Positions 34,190 through 47,977 of a stretch of 64,000 bases of DNA are shown here, in pieces (positions within the stretch are counted from its first letter, which is position 1; each line of letters starts with the position of its first letter). The DNA is from Progne subis subis (taxonomy: Eukaryota; Chordata; Aves; Passeriformes; Hirundinidae), in the NCBI GenBank assembly GCA_022316685.1, contig JAKJHU010000038.1:2714384-2778383 (forward strand), read 5' to 3'. The position numbers and the translations under genes are program-made. A model generated the notes under the pieces. The model was not told the DNA's origin and did not search any database. It was given only the letters and a program-made list of their open reading frames with translations.

Positions 34190-36980
34190 GTACAAAGGGC
34201 AAAAGGCTTTCTGTTCCTATTAACTCTGCATTTTGCAAGTTATCATCAAACTTCTTCAGATAACTGAAGTAACTTTCCCTTACAGAGAAATGGTCCAAGA
34301 AGCTGAAAGAAGAGGACCTGATGATTGACAAAATTCAGGAGTATAACAATGGTACAGTTATTTATTGTGTCCAGCCTTTATAAAATTAATTTAATACAGC
34401 TGAATAGTATGTTTAACTTTACATTTAAAAAGGTAATAACATCAGAATGAAGACAGAATTAAACCCAAACATAATCGATTGGTTACAATCTATGTTTACA
34501 ATGTAAATTTCAAGTCAAAAGCAATTTGTTGAAAAACTTCATCGATGGTGCAAAAATATAAAACTTTTCTGCATAGAGCATAAGTATTTAAAACAATAGA
34601 GTATCAAAATTTTATGACTGCAGTAGGAAAAGTAAATTAAATTGCTTAATATAGCTAAGTATCGTGCCTTTTCCGTATTAGTAAGAGAATACTTTCAGCT
34701 CATCAGTCTAGGGTTAACTTGTCTGAATTTTGTAAACTTCAGAATATCAGGTAAAAATTACTGCAACTCTCATATCAGCCAGTGTTTCCATTTTTGGCTT
34801 TCTGTCCTTATCTGTGGGCTGGAGCCACCATCGTCATGCTTTGAAGATGTATATAGTGCTGGCACCAGAAACAAATTTCATGTGATGAAAGTATTGCAGC
34901 AGCTCCATATTTTATAGTTTCTCTTAGGAATAACTTCCACTTTAAGCTTTGATGTGCTTGGTATAGCTAAGCTGAGTTCTCGCTGCAGCTAAGGTACCAT
35001 GCGTTCCACTGTGTTTTATTCATATAAGTAATATCAAACTACTTAGGTTTTAAATAGCAGGGACATAATACTTAATCAACTGTATATGTTCATATTTTCT
35101 TGCCTCCTTTCAGAGATTCTCCAGCAGAGCAAATACATAGCAGAAAAGGAAGAGCAGTTGACAGAAATACAGTCAAAGCTAAATCAAGAAGAAGAACAGC
35201 AGAAGAACTTGACTGACAGCATCCAAGAGCTTAAAGAAGAATTGATGAAGAAAATGGAAAGTAAGTAAGAAAGGGATAATAAGTAAATTTTCTTAATAGA
35301 AGGAGGGGTTGTTTTCAACACTTGCTCTTTATGGCTTTTCTGCTGTTCTAAATGGTTTTATGTGCTTGTTTTGCCTTTGATACTTACAATGGATTTTAAA
35401 ATTCTAGTAAAATCTTCTAAAAATAAAGCTGCTGAGGAGAAAGCAGAACAAGTGAGAAAGATTACAACATTGTTTAAAGAACATCTTGGATTGGAGATGC
35501 GTAGAATTCACAGTAAGTTTCTGTAGTTTCCATAGTTTCTGTGTGCATTGATACAGTGTGATTGATGTTGGATTGTGCACGTAGCTTACACACCTGATCA
35601 GCTGCTTAGCCCAGCTACTACAGTTGTCTCTCAAATGGCAAAATATGCTAAAATACATTTGTCTTGCAAAGAGACATGGGTTGCTTAATTTGTTGGTGTT
35701 CTAAAAATAATTAATTAAAACTAACTTTGTATTGTGATTTTTAGTCATATTGTGATTCTGTAGCAGAGGTTAATGGTGTTAATTAGTTCTGTTTGTGTTT
35801 ATTTTAGACGAGCAATTACAGTTTATATTCAGACACATTGACCACAAAGATCCTGACAAGCCATATATATGTACCCTTTCTATAAATGAACAAGGCGACT
35901 ATGAAGGTATGTGAATTTTGAATACTTAAATAAGAGGACTTAAATAGATGCCTCTATTATAAAAAAGGAGAGAAGTAAAGTGCAGTTTAGTTGTAATCTC
36001 TTATCTTCCAATTTCTGAATGGAAAATCTTGCAGTGGTAATATTGTTTCTTTTATTATGTTTATCTTGTTAATTTACATGAAAATACAACTGCGTTATCT
36101 TCACTGCCCTCCATTTGTGGAGATGCTGTTTACTTGGTATCAAGCAAAGCAGGACAAGGAGGATATACAGAATAAGGATGCTTCATTCGGCAGTTTGTTT
36201 CTGCTACAGCGGGTGTGGATGCTGATAGGCATATTTCAACTAGTTCCAGAAGCCTAGAGGGCAGAAAAAGGCTGATGTAGGTGAAAGAAAAAAACTTGAA
36301 ATCCAGCATTCCTCTTCTGTAAGGGCACAGCCTTTTGGATCTCAAAGCTGGTTTGGCTATATGGATGTTACTTCAGTTATGGAATTTGAGTGCTGGATAA
36401 CTTCTAGACAGATGCTTCTGGGGCCCTGCCATGCCTCTAGGTACGAACTGAACAGAGCTCTGGTTTTACTAATTCAGATTTAAACTGTTGAAGTTAAAAC
36501 TCTATCACATGCTGGGCTACATCAGTTTACAATCTACTTGCCTGCAGAGCAACAAAACAGTTCAGGAATGTGTTTGAGCAGGCTGTGGATTCCTGGGAAT
36601 AGCTGTAGCAACTCAGGTAGGAGCACAGCACTGAGTGGGAGATGAATAAATCAAAAAATCTGTCATGTTCTTTTGAGGCTTTCTCTTTGCTAGAAGGAAA
36701 TGAGGCTACTCAAAAATAATGCAGGTGGAAGCTAAAATATAAAAAGATAACAAGCTACATTAGTATTTCATAGGTGTGGAAAAACACTGATAGTGATTTA
36801 TTTTTTTAATAGTATTATAACCTTTTGCAAATTTGTGTTGTTATAGTGAATTCCTGTACTCCTCCTCTGGACTGTATTGCAGAATTACAGCTCAAACTGA
36901 GAGAAACTAACAATTTTTCTGCATTTGTTGCCAACATCAGAAAAGCTTTCACTGCTTTATCGTATAAACAGTCTGCATGA
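34036..36980 (+). CDS. SPC25: SPC25, kinetochore NDC80 complex subunit (complete coding region, 6 exons)
   Basis: SPC25 pairs with SPC24 in the NDC80 complex and anchors it to the inner kinetochore. Coding exons are 34036-34189, 34286-34351, 35114-35260, 35408-35512, 35808-35906 and 36847-36980. All internal junctions are phase 1, giving 234 codons plus TGA (human 224). The N-terminus ([15 protein letters not shown]) matches human EDELALFDKSINEFW but begins with a few extra residues (MGNAQA). The middle is a charged coiled coil. The C-terminal RWD-type globular domain contains [20 protein letters not shown] and ends [17 protein letters not shown]. The ATG is 15 nt inside an exon that begins after a strong acceptor (CCCCTTTCAG), so a 5' non-coding exon exists upstream in the CpG island. 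Confidence 0.96.
34286..34351 (+). CDS. SPC25: SPC25 second coding exon (coiled coil)
   Basis: 66 nt, phase 1 at both ends. [20 protein letters not shown] is the start of the coiled coil (human EKLSVKLKEEERMVE). Confidence 0.94.
35114..35260 (+). CDS. SPC25: SPC25 third coding exon (coiled coil)
   Basis: 147 nt, phase 1 at both ends. Highly charged, Glu/Gln/Lys-rich heptads including [14 protein letters not shown] (human TANIQDLKEEYSRK). Confidence 0.95.
35408..35512 (+). CDS. SPC25: SPC25 fourth coding exon
   Basis: 105 nt. End of the coiled coil and start of the globular domain, with [12 protein letters not shown] (human KDRLGLEIRKIY). Confidence 0.95.
35808..35906 (+). CDS. SPC25: SPC25 fifth coding exon
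   Basis: 99 nt. [19 protein letters not shown] and [11 protein letters not shown] belong to the globular domain (human EKLQFIFTNIDPKNPESPF). Confidence 0.95.
36847..36980 (+). CDS. SPC25: SPC25 last coding exon
   Basis: 134 nt ending in TGA at 36978-36980. [20 protein letters not shown] matches the human C-terminus. Confidence 0.96.
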
Positions 36981-37061
36981 AGCTAGTTTGTACCTCTGCA
37001 CTCTTATTTCCTTCCTGTTGGTGAAATGGTGTATTTATCCATGTCTGCCTCTTAATTTCTA

Positions 37062-37067
37062 AATAAA
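37062..37067 (+). promoter_or_regulatory. SPC25 polyadenylation signal
   Basis: AATAAA 82 bp after the stop codon. A second AATAAA lies near 37252. Either would give a short 3' UTR, as is usual for this gene. Confidence 0.65.
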
Positions 37068-39023
37068 GATAATGAAAGTAGTATTTTATCTACTATTTTA
37101 TCACTGTTATCTAGACACATACTGGATCATTCTTCAAACAACAGTATCATCACCTGCTGCCTTAACTGAATGTCTCTGGACATTTTTGAACCATGACATG
37201 CATTAATGATGTAATGATTTGTATTTAGCTACTCCAGGGAGATGATAATCAAAATAAAGTACCTTCTGTAGTTTGTGTATCTTTTCTAAAAACATTGATG
37301 TGTCTTTCAAGTTTCTGTGTGGTTGAAATAGGCCTGAAATCTATTAAAAAATTGTGCTGAAGCTTAGCACTTATTTCAGGTACTTGTGTCATAGATTTTT
37401 ACCCTAACTGTACTCTACAGTGTTATCATTTCTATTCATGCATCTGAATGGTTGCTTTCCTTTTGGTCTGTTCATCTTTGTCATTGGAAATCTTTTGACA
37501 TGGCAAAGTCTGAAGTATAATGGATTAATGCATGAAATATAGTGGTGACAGATAAATTGTGTGTATTTTGCATCTTATCAAGAAAACTATCACTACCACA
37601 GTGCTCAGCTTTGATTTAAAATATTCTTTTTCTATCTTGTAGTGTTTTCATTTTTACAGAATATTTAAAAGGACTGTTACAACAAGAAAGAAAATGCTTT
37701 ATTTGATAATATACCATAGTTCAAATAAAGTATTGACTAATTTCAGTCCTAGAAATTCTAGTGAATCAAAAATTAATACGTAAGACCTAGTCATTTAGGC
37801 ATGTTTAAATCTGATCTAAATCTGATCTGATCTAAATTTACATCTTATCTCATCTGATAACATATTCTTAGTACAGTTGGAAATATTTCCCAGTCAGATG
37901 TGATCTGTATTTTAAATCACTCGGTTTGTCTAAACTTAACCATATAGCTTGATGGATGCACCACAGACTACACCTCATCTTATAGGAGTGCAACTAACAA
38001 AGAAAGTATAAGATATAATCTATTTCTTCCTCCCTATAGGGCATGATTTTCTGTTTTCTCAGTAGTGCATCACTCTCTTTGGTGTGCCCCATTGATTTTT
38101 TTTCTTGTGTTACAGCCAGTTATACACAAAGCGCAGTGAGAAGGGTAAAGGTGCCAACTGATTACACTGCAATTTTGGACAGAATGGCAGCAGAGAATTA
38201 CTAAGCACTACTATAATGACATCTCAAATCAAACAAATCCTCAGTTTCTGCTTTGTCCATAAATGTGTCCTCCCTGAGAATTCTGTAACTGGCAATGGGA
38301 CAAAGAGGCAAGGGATGGGAGCCTGACTTCTAGGTTCTCATTGTTCATTAGTGGATTTACTTCCTTTTCAATCAGATTATCAGGAATATTTAAGTTGCAG
38401 GTATTTCTTTCAACTAATTGCTTCTACCACTAAAAGAATGCTGTAGGCATTTTTATGGACATCAGTAGACAAGCCAGGAGTTTAAAAAAATGTATTGAGC
38501 CAGCTCTGCACTTCCGTTGTGCGATCTCTCTGGGGCATTATGGCTGCTGTTGGCATCTCTGCCTTGTACAGAAGCCCTTACCTTCCATGTGGGAAAGCCT
38601 GTCCCTTCTGGCCTCCCACTACTGACATTACCCTCGTATCCAGAATGACTTCATTTTGAAGCATACCCCTGACCTACTCCACCTGTCTGTGCCAAGCACC
38701 TTGGAGCTGCTCTGAAAGTAAACTCATGCTCAACCAAATAGTTTACAGCTGTTTGTGTGAAAGCAAAAAGACAGGCACAACACAACCACCTCATTTCCAT
38801 GATTTCAAGTGGAGCTGTTTAAGGGTGTACGTATTGCTGGGACACCCTCTGTAACAGATGTGATTTGATCATCACAGGAGAAAAACTGAAATGCCTTGAG
38901 TAGTGAAGACAGATGTTCAAAGGTAGTGCCATTTTCTTTTCTTGTTAATCCCAGGCATGAGTAGTTGGTGACAAAATTAATTTGTCAGGATTGCTATATA
39001 CAGAACATAAAATATGTAACAAC

Positions 39024-39061
39024 TACTTTATTGGAATATACATACTTTATTGGAATATACA
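39024..39061. repeat. 19-bp tandem duplication
   Basis: Two identical copies of TACTTTATTGGAATATACA, head to tail. Confidence 0.95.
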
Positions 39062-41099
39062 TACTAGAAACTATATGCTAAAGAATATGATGTGCCTGGT
39101 AGTAAATTTCCTGTGCATATGCCTAAAGCAAGAAGTTTGAAATATTTATCATGTGTAATATAAACCTTTATAACTTTGGAGCTAGAATAATGTATCTGCT
39201 TATATGTGCCAGAGCAAATCAGACAGAGATATTACTTCCACTAAAACAGCCACACATTCCAAAAGTGGGTTAAAGCTAGGAAAGCGTATACAATAGATTT
39301 TCTTCTTTCCTTACTCTAAAATATGAGTAAAACTGGCCTGTGAGTTCCGTGAACCAGCCTCATTCTCGTGGAAGATCTGTCTTGACATTTTAACACCATT
39401 GTTTTAAATGTGCACTTAGTGCTTATAGAATGCCCCGCACCTGGATCTGGGTTAATTTGGAATTTTCTATTTCTATTTCCTATTTATTATGAAGCTGCAC
39501 AATACAGTGATATCAAATAATAGTAAAGAGTACTAGGATAACACAATAGACTGACCAACAGATACAGCTGTTGGGAACCCAGTGTGCTGGATAATAACAC
39601 AGATACGGACTCAAGTGTCCCAAAGAGCAGATGAGAAAGCTCTTTAGCTCAAAAGCAATATGCAGCTTAGGGGCTGTAACACACAATCAGCTAATTCTGA
39701 TGCTCCATTTATTAGCAGGATCTTAAGGCAGATTTTAAAGAAGGTCAGTAAAGGCTTTTTTCATGAATCTGTTTGCCCAATATTGAACATTGCTTTCCCT
39801 TTCAAAATGTTGACCCATACTTAGCTACCAAGGGGCGAGTCTGAAATGAATAGGCCATGGACTAATACTGACCACAGAGCAAACTGCTGTTGTACTGGTG
39901 CTCAGCACCTCATCAAATTTATCTCATGTAAAAATCTGGGGGAAAAGTGTTGAATTTGTGAGATACTGGAAATACGCTATGAATTTAAAGACTGCTGTGA
40001 AGGCCAAGTAATATTAAATGCTAATAGCATAGGTATTAAATGTATTTAATCACTATTGTTTGTATGCTAGCTGGAGGTCAGATTTGAAAATAAATCACTG
40101 TGAGAGTCCTTCTGGCTAACAGTTTTTTACACATCTATTCAAACAATAGTGGAGGTGGTTACTCTTGGATGTAGTTAGATGAAAAGCAAACAAGTATTGG
40201 CTACACTTGTGAAAATCAAAAAAGTTGTAGAAGTTATGTTGTGCTTGTGTCATACTCTTCTCTAATGCGTCAATAAACTGAATTTATTCAGTAATTGAAA
40301 CTGTCTGAATTATTTTTATCATTTTAATACCATAACATTGCTGTGAACTCACTTGTGATTTATAACTTTTAAGAGCACTGTGGAACTTGACATAACAAAC
40401 ATATGCACACATAAATCAGCCCCACAAGCAGAGTAGGAGTATGTATTTTAACTGTGTCAATAAGCTGTACTAAATGATTGTGGTATTAGTCCTGCCTTTT
40501 TGAAAGCAATAGTTGAAATTCAGTTATATGAGGCAGTACTGCTAAAACAGGATTGTATACCTGAAGGGTTGAGGGGAATGGCTCTGACTGCCAGTGACAC
40601 TTCATTCTTTTTATCTATGTTATCCCTAGTCTGACAGCTCTACACACCTTTAGGGAACCCTTTAGAGTCTTGAGCTTATAAATAAGTTGTTGCAGCAGAA
40701 GCAGAGGCAATGAAGCCTGATTTCCTACAGATCTGTGGGTTTGTCCTTAAACAGTGCCATTCTCTTCACTGGGACATCTCTGCTCTTCTTTACAGTCTCA
40801 GGATCAGAGCCATAGAACCACTCCTGAGTTAGGCCAGTTTGGCCCCTGCTTTGGTGCTGCTAAAGCTGCAGGACACCAGTTGCACCCTGCCTAGCCTTCA
40901 TCCAGAGTGTTCATCTGTGGTTCTCCTCTTTGCCTGACTGCTGACTTTAAGTACATTATAAGGCCAGGGCTAACTGCAACACAATCTCCTTTTCACATCT
41001 GGACTAATTGAGCAATGTGTTCCAAAGTTGTTGGGGAGACTGACAGAAGCTAAAAATAGTGTTTAGTCATACAAGTGCGTGGTGGTTTTTCATACGACA

Positions 41100-41104
<5 letters not shown>

Positions 41105-41131
<27 letters not shown>

Positions 41132-41132
41132 G
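41105..41132. repeat. (AT)n microsatellite
   Basis: About 14 perfect AT units. Confidence 0.95.
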
Positions 41133-44100
41133 CACTTAAATGATTAATTGAAATAAGATACAATTAGCATCAGTGTGATTTTGTTCCCCTTCAGTCACAG
41201 CATGTTGAACAATGCTAATTGCTACTGACTCACCTGTTTTGTGACTGATGGATAACTCTCCATGGGGAAACATGCTCTTTGACTGACTTGCCTCAGTGGA
41301 TTATTTTGCACTGGCTGCTGGGTCATGAGCTCAATTCTTCATTATCCATTATCTTCTACACCACAGCTTCAGCTGGAATAACTGGTTGGGCAGAGAAACA
41401 GGTCTGTTAGAACCCCAGCTCTGTATCATTATGTCAATGTAGAAGCATGCTACACTTGATACTGATGACAATTGCAATTACCATAAAGGAACCCAGGCTT
41501 TTAAGAGCAGTCTGCATACATTGACCTTTTGGCTAAAGAAGAAATATGTTGAAGTGATAGGTGACCTCAGGGGTGGTTTATTAGCTAAGTTACAGCACAG
41601 TACATTAATGCAAATGCTTACCTCGTAGGTTAAAAAGAGGCAAACAACTAATACTTAACTTCCCATGCAAAGCTGATGAGAGAAATTTGCTTGTCTAACT
41701 CCACGTATGACAACCTCTGACTGGAACGACAATGCAGCAAATTGGTAATTGTGTTTTTTTAGTATTGTATCAGCATGACTTACTGGCCTGTATTTTCCTA
41801 CACTTACTGCCAAGGTAGATAAGCCATCTGATAAGCCATGTGTTTAAAGGAAAGAGGAAAATCCTCTTCTGGCATGCAGTTCTCTATGCTGTCAACTGCA
41901 ACTCTGCAGCAATTACCTGTCATTTTAGGCTCCAGCCTTCTCTAAGATTAGTCCACAATTCTGACAGTCTGCTTGGGACTCTAGTACACTAGGGATCACC
42001 TTTACTAAATGTTCAGCTAATGGCATCCCATTGAATCAAAATATGAAATTCACAGTTGATGTGAATGCAATTTCCATGAGAAAGATGGTTTACTGCTCCC
42101 AACTGCTCCTGCTGTTTCCCTTTGCTGCTAGCAACCCATTCTTCTCCAAAATAATACAGTTAGCAGTCTACAATAGTTACCTGTCCAATCTTATAGAAGA
42201 GTTCTTCTACGCAAAACAGCTCTGTTTGTGCAGGATGCTTGGACAAGTTGCAAGAGTAGTGCAGACCATCACAGCTTAACCGTACATAATCTCAGTGGTT
42301 AACACACTCTAACAAAAACCTTTGAAAAAATTAGATTCAGTTAGCAGGAAATTGGTATTAAAGTGGAACAATTGTTAAAAAAGATCACATGAAAAGGCAG
42401 CTGCTTCTAGTCTGGACAGCAGTTCTGCAGTTGTTTACATCCACCCAATCCAGGGGGTGCCACAACTTGGGTCATCACTTCCTCAACATTGCTGAAGGAC
42501 GAAATGTTGGACCTGTAAGTGAGCTAGATTATTTACATGCAAATCCTTTTCTGGAACTGAAATACAATTAGACTGTCCCATAAAGTAACAGCTATGGGCA
42601 GTGATCTCACTTGGGAGAGAGTTCAGCGAGGAACCACATATAAAAATGAGATCCAGGAACACCTAAATGCTTTGGATGAATTAAGTTTAAATTAAGCTTA
42701 AATGAGAGACTAAACAAAAATAACTATGAAACAGCAAGCCTTTCTGGTGGGAAGCAGCACTTTCAGAGATACCTTAGGGCAACAGTAATTAAAATTACCA
42801 TTACTGGGAGTTAAAATGCGAGGTTATCTTTGTAACAGGCTCAGAAATAGGACATAAAATTGCTAGTTAGATTAATGTGAGAAAGCTGATGCAAGTTTAA
42901 TTAAGGAAGGATCACATTTCATCTTTGGATTTCATGATTTTTTTTGAGAGGGGAGATTGTAAAAAATTGAGTAAATATGCAATAAGTATGGCAGTGGTAC
43001 TGGGACTTTGCTTGGTTGTTCTGAAAAGTGAGAAATAACCTGTACATTATTTTCTGGGGAGAGTACCTTACGCTTTGAAGTGTTTAAAAAGTATAAAAAC
43101 CCCACCCACTATGGTGTTTTTCAGATGTCTATGAAAGAGCATTAATTTGGGAAAGTAACTATATGTTGCCAGCCAGTAGCTTAAAAGAGTACATTACCTT
43201 TTCATCTAATCAGTGAACTATAGCCATAACATTACAAGTAGGTCAATGTTGCTCTTACAGACAAAAGCCACAATGCTCAACTTCTAATACTTAATTTTAT
43301 ATTGCACTTGCCAGTGACTAAAATCTAACAGTTCTGTGTCACATGTAAACAATTACCTTTGAAAGACAGACCCTCAGGAGCATGTCAGTGTTGCACACAA
43401 CTCTGCATTTAAGAAATCCCTCTGCAAGAATTGTCATCAGTTTGGCAGACATAGGGCTGGAGAAGGTGGCCATAAAACACAGATTGGCATCCAGTTCTGT
43501 GAAACCCACTTAAGCTACTTAAGAAAGTTATTGGCTGACATGAGCAGACAGTGCAAAAGCTATCCAGGGGGGCAGGACTAGCTGCAGCAGAATAGATCAG
43601 CAAATGGAGCAAAAACCCCAGCACAACTTAGGGAAACAAGAACCCTCCACCCACACTAGCAGAGCTGGGACTAACATCCCTCCACATAAGCTCTCAAGCT
43701 CGGTCCATCACAGCATGATGAGCTACTGAGTCACGCAGAAATTTGCTCATCTGGCACAGCTACACATTTGGATTCCTTCCACTCGCCTTCTAAATCTACA
43801 GGAAATTGTGTCACTGCCTTCTAACGCTCCTGAAGCAGGAGCCCTCCTGCTGTCCTCTGAGAGCCACTGTGTTTCCTGTACAAAGGATCCTTTCCAGATT
43901 TACAGCCAGAATATCAAGCCTTGCTCTTTATCACATTATCCTGAGCTGTGTTCTGTACACATTGGCTCTCCCTTGTGCTAAGCTGAGGAGCATACTTGGC
44001 ATAGAGAGCAAAAGACAGCAGACATACAACTGCACAATATTCCACATAAGTAAATCTCTTCACAAATATCTTCAATAAACATGATCTGAAACACTATATT

Positions 44101-44473
44101 AAATGTAACACAACAGTCTCTATATATTATCACAGAGACATATTAACAACTACAATTGCTAAAGATCTGCAGTTCTTTAACACAATGCAAACCCCCAGGT
44201 TTATTTCTCTTCTAGTGGCAAAACTTCATCTGTGTGAAGATCCCTGTATGACTGATACTTGTGTTATGAGACCTGTTGCCTAAATTTCCTGCTCAAATTA
44301 TCAGAATTTTTTCAGGCATCCCATTTCTAAGTCCTTCCTCATCATCGTTTAATGCTGCACCAGAGCCTGCCTGACAATGGTGTTTTTTAGGCTTTACTTT
44401 TTGGGGAGCTGCAGCTTTTCCTTAGGAGAACCACTGGACAAGAGTGGCTCTTTTCTCTCACTTCCACAAGAGG

Positions 44474-47174
44474 TTAGTAGGTGGTTCTTTGCTCAATGAC
44501 AGTTTCACCTAAAAGAAAACATCTGAATATCTATTTCTAAGAAACGCTGCTCGCCTAGACTGAAAAGAGACACCTTTTCCAAAGTGGGCCCAGCTGGACA
44601 TTCAGGAGTTACTACCAAGCACAATTTTGATGTTTAAATCCTACAAAAATGTCCTTTTTTTGGTAATGAAAATATTTTAATTTGTACAGAGAGAACTTTT
44701 CCTTCCAACGCTTCTTGTTACAAACAGTTTCATACAAGAAATAACATAAAATACTGCAGTGATGAACACAGTAAAAACATACTTGGATCTGTCCAAACAG
44801 TGCTGGAGTCTACAGTGTGGGTAACAATCTTCAAGCTAAAACAAAAGAAAACATTGTATGCATCTCATAGGAAAAAAATAAGAAAACAAGAACTACATTT
44901 CTAATACTTACGTTTATTATGAAAGTGTCTCCAAATTAAAATAGCCAACAATACTGGTTGGTTCCAGAGATTTTAGGACAAATAATTATTCTTTGTATTA
45001 GAAAAAACCCCAAACCCAGTCAAATAAAAGACAAAATAACTCCCAAAGTTCCACACAATAACTATACATGAAAGGACTTCTAGCTAGTGCATAACTGTAT
45101 CTATCCAGAACAGTGGAGTTCCTACACATCTCTCCTTTTCTGAAAGAGCTGCTCAAGCACAGGATTGTTGTGAAAACACAGGTGAAAATGTGTTATCTGC
45201 CTCACCCTGACTTGCACCAGTCTACACACACAGTATGGTATGAGAGCTTGTGTAAAGTTAAACCCCAGAACAGCAAAAAGCTGCAGCTCAGCAGAAGCCA
45301 GAAAATGTGTTTTGTTGCACCCATTTTAAGTCATGTAAGACAATATTTTTGCCTTTTGTCTGACATGTGTGATCATTGACATGATTCCAAAGCATCTTTT
45401 CATGATATTTCCTCCAGTTTTTTAATTGAAAGCAATTTCAAAGATTGAGAATTCTGTAGAGACAGACACACTCAAACACTGTGTTTTCATTGCAACTACA
45501 ATCAGAAATCTTTACAGTTTAAAGGCTGAACACCACCTTTCCAAACCTCCACTAGAGCTTTTAAAAGAAGGAGAAAAAAGATTAACATTGTCTTACGGAA
45601 GTTCCCATTAGGTCTCTGTTCCAGATCAAAACCAGTCAAAACAAGTAATATAAACTGGTTTTGCTTCACAGTTTAAAGGCAACTGTAGTTTGCAGAACAT
45701 TGAAGTTAGGCCTAAGAGGGTCTACATTACAGGAAGGGTAAAAAGTTTTTAATATTCCTCTCCCACAAATGTCACAGGAAGTAGACAATAGGAGACATAC
45801 AAAAATGAGTTGTAGCAAAGAGATTAAAAAAATACCAAAGCATCAGCTGTATAAAACCAATAGCAGCCCATATTTCTCTGAGATACAGAAGGCTGTGGTA
45901 ATGAGAAAATGAATGAAATGGGCATTAGGCTTCCCACTAGAGCACTCTGTGTAAAACAGTGTCTCAATCAACCAGCATTGATCATCAGTGACATGTGGGG
46001 TCACAGCTTTTGCCCTCATGTCCTGTTCAGAACCAGAAAGTGATTTTCACCTGAATCAGATACAGATTTAAGACAAGAATCACTTCATTGTAAGCAAAGC
46101 TTCAGTGCATGTACTTGGGTCTCAGAAAAAGCATTTGGCATTGGCAATCACATGGTCACAGAATGGTCACAGGCTGAGGCAGGAGATATGAAGCTGTGAC
46201 ACCTGTACCAATTCTGCTGGAATCATTAAATAAATAACAGATAGAAAAAACTACAAAAGGGCAACAAGGAAACAGCATGGGGCACTTTGGTATTTTAAAA
46301 CTAGCACTATTTAACATTGATCAAGACCCAAAAGACTCCAATGTCCACCCTTGTTGTTTGATAAGCTATTTTTACCATTTTCTGCAATGTTGTTCTTTAT
46401 GAAAAACAACCACCACCAACCCACCACATATTTTTCTTTTGATACAAAATATGCCAATATGGGAAACAGTACACAAAGGGTAACCTGAATCTTATTTTAC
46501 TATAATCTGGGCTGTCTAGGAGAGAAGACAAATTCTTACTATTTACTAATAAACTCTAATTTCCTCAATTTTCTACTTTGACATCTCAACCACTGTGTCA
46601 TGTACTGTACTATAAACAAGGAGCATAGAATTCAAAGACAGAGAGGTTATAGAGTACAAACTCTCATTTATAGAATTACTAAATGACAATTCTACAAAAG
46701 GTGTGAATATACAGAACCTTTTAAGGTCTCACATTTACCATGAACCATGCAAATAATTTCAGTCAATCTTCTAAAATATGTGCAATTAATCTCTAAATAC
46801 TTAATGGCCTCCAAATGCACCTTGCAAAGCTCTTCATCAGAAAAGCAAACAAATTCAAATGAAAAAAGAAATAATTGTGTGGCATTTTCTCTGTAGAGGG
46901 GAAGATGAAGCCAAAGTTTTCACACTCATTAGTTAAAACAATGAATTAAAGCACACTGCCATGTCTGATCACTAAATCACTTGGTCCTTCCCGACAGAGA
47001 CAGAAAAAGTGTGAATTCGTAATTTTTATGATAAACCTCTAGCCTGAAAGATCAGTCATTGTTTAGCAACGGTTGGTGAAGCTCTTAAGGCTTCCTTTTA
47101 CCCTGTTTCCCCAAATGTGTCATTTGAATCTCTTACCTCACTTCCTTTCCAGACACATCTGTATCTAGTTTATC
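44474..47174 (-). other. Candidate 3' exons of an unidentified minus-strand transcript
   Basis: Three segments join in one reading frame: 47137-47174 (38 nt), 44783-44835 (53 nt, acceptor TTTTGTTTTAG, donor GTATGT) and 44474-44508 (acceptor TTCTTTTAG, stop TAA at 44474-44476). They would encode a tail containing TDVSGKEVSLKIVTHTVDSS and end ETVIEQRTTY. An AATAAA on the minus strand follows at 44200-44205. I do not recognise the protein. The first segment also starts in phase 0, so a spliced extension of CERS6 is formally possible. Short open frames with splice-like edges arise by chance, so this is weak. Confidence 0.22.
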
Positions 47175-47344
47175 CTAGACTATCTAAGAACAGACTCCAA
47201 AAAACCAGGATTATAGGGGATAAGTATGTCATTAGGTATCAGCTGAACCAAGGTAAGTGCACATGTGCTTTAACACATCACAGATGCAACTGACTTTAAA
47301 ACTCAGAGGAAGAGTTTCAATCCCAAATGCACCATTCAGCAGCG

Positions 47345-47977
47345 GGGATTGAGAGACCTTGACAGGCTTGACAGAGGGGCTGATGGAAATCTCATGAAGT
47401 TCAAGCAAGCCAAGTGCAAAGTCCTACTCCTAGGCTGTGGCAATCCCAGGCACTCCTACAGGTTGGGTGGAGAAGTGATTGAGAGCAACCCTGTGGAGAG
47501 ACCTGGGAGAGTGATGGTTGATGAAAAAGTCAATGTGAGCCATCAGCGTGCACTTGCAGCCCAGAAAGCCAAATGTATCCTGGGCTGCATCCACAGGAGT
47601 GTGGGCAGCAGGGCAGGGGATTCTGTCCCTCTGCTCTCATGAGACTCCACCAGAATACTGCAGCCAGGGCTGGTGTCCCCAACACAAGGACATGGAACTG
47701 TTGGAGCACATCCAGAGAAGGGCCATGAAGTTGACAAGAGCAAAGAGGAGGGAAGTTCAGGTTAGCTATTAGAAAGAAATTCTTTACTTCAGGGGTGGTC
47801 AGATACTGAACAACTTGCCCAGGGAAGCTGTAGATGCTCCAACCCTGGCAGTGTTCAAGGCCAGGTTGGATAAGGTCTTCAGCAAACTGGTCTAGAGTAA
47901 AGTGTCCCTGCTCCTGGCAGGGGGGTTGGGACTAGATGATCTTCAAGGTCTCTTCCAATTCTATGATTTTATGATAT
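47345..47977 (+). mobile_element. CR1 LINE, 5'-truncated, 3' end intact
   Basis: About 630 bp of CR1. It covers the end of the reverse-transcriptase frame (GCCAAATGTATCCTGGGCTG; CATCCAGAGAAGGGCCATGA) and the 3' UTR (GGACTAGATGATCTTCAAGG). It ends in the CR1 octamer-like repeat ATTCTATGATTTTATGATAT. Frameshifts and stops make it inactive. It is the best marker of avian or reptilian origin in the window. Confidence 0.9.

Noticed and set aside
44860..45000. Minus-strand exon-like stretch reading VLLAILIWRHFHNK before a strong GTAAGTATT donor, resembling the end of a membrane helix.
   Set aside because: Its phase (1) gives an immediate stop when joined to the next acceptor at 44835, its own acceptor is poor, and the intron would be under 90 bp.
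47349..47772. Open frames of 97 and 74 codons.
   Set aside because: They are pieces of the decayed CR1 reverse-transcriptase reading frame, already described as the LINE.
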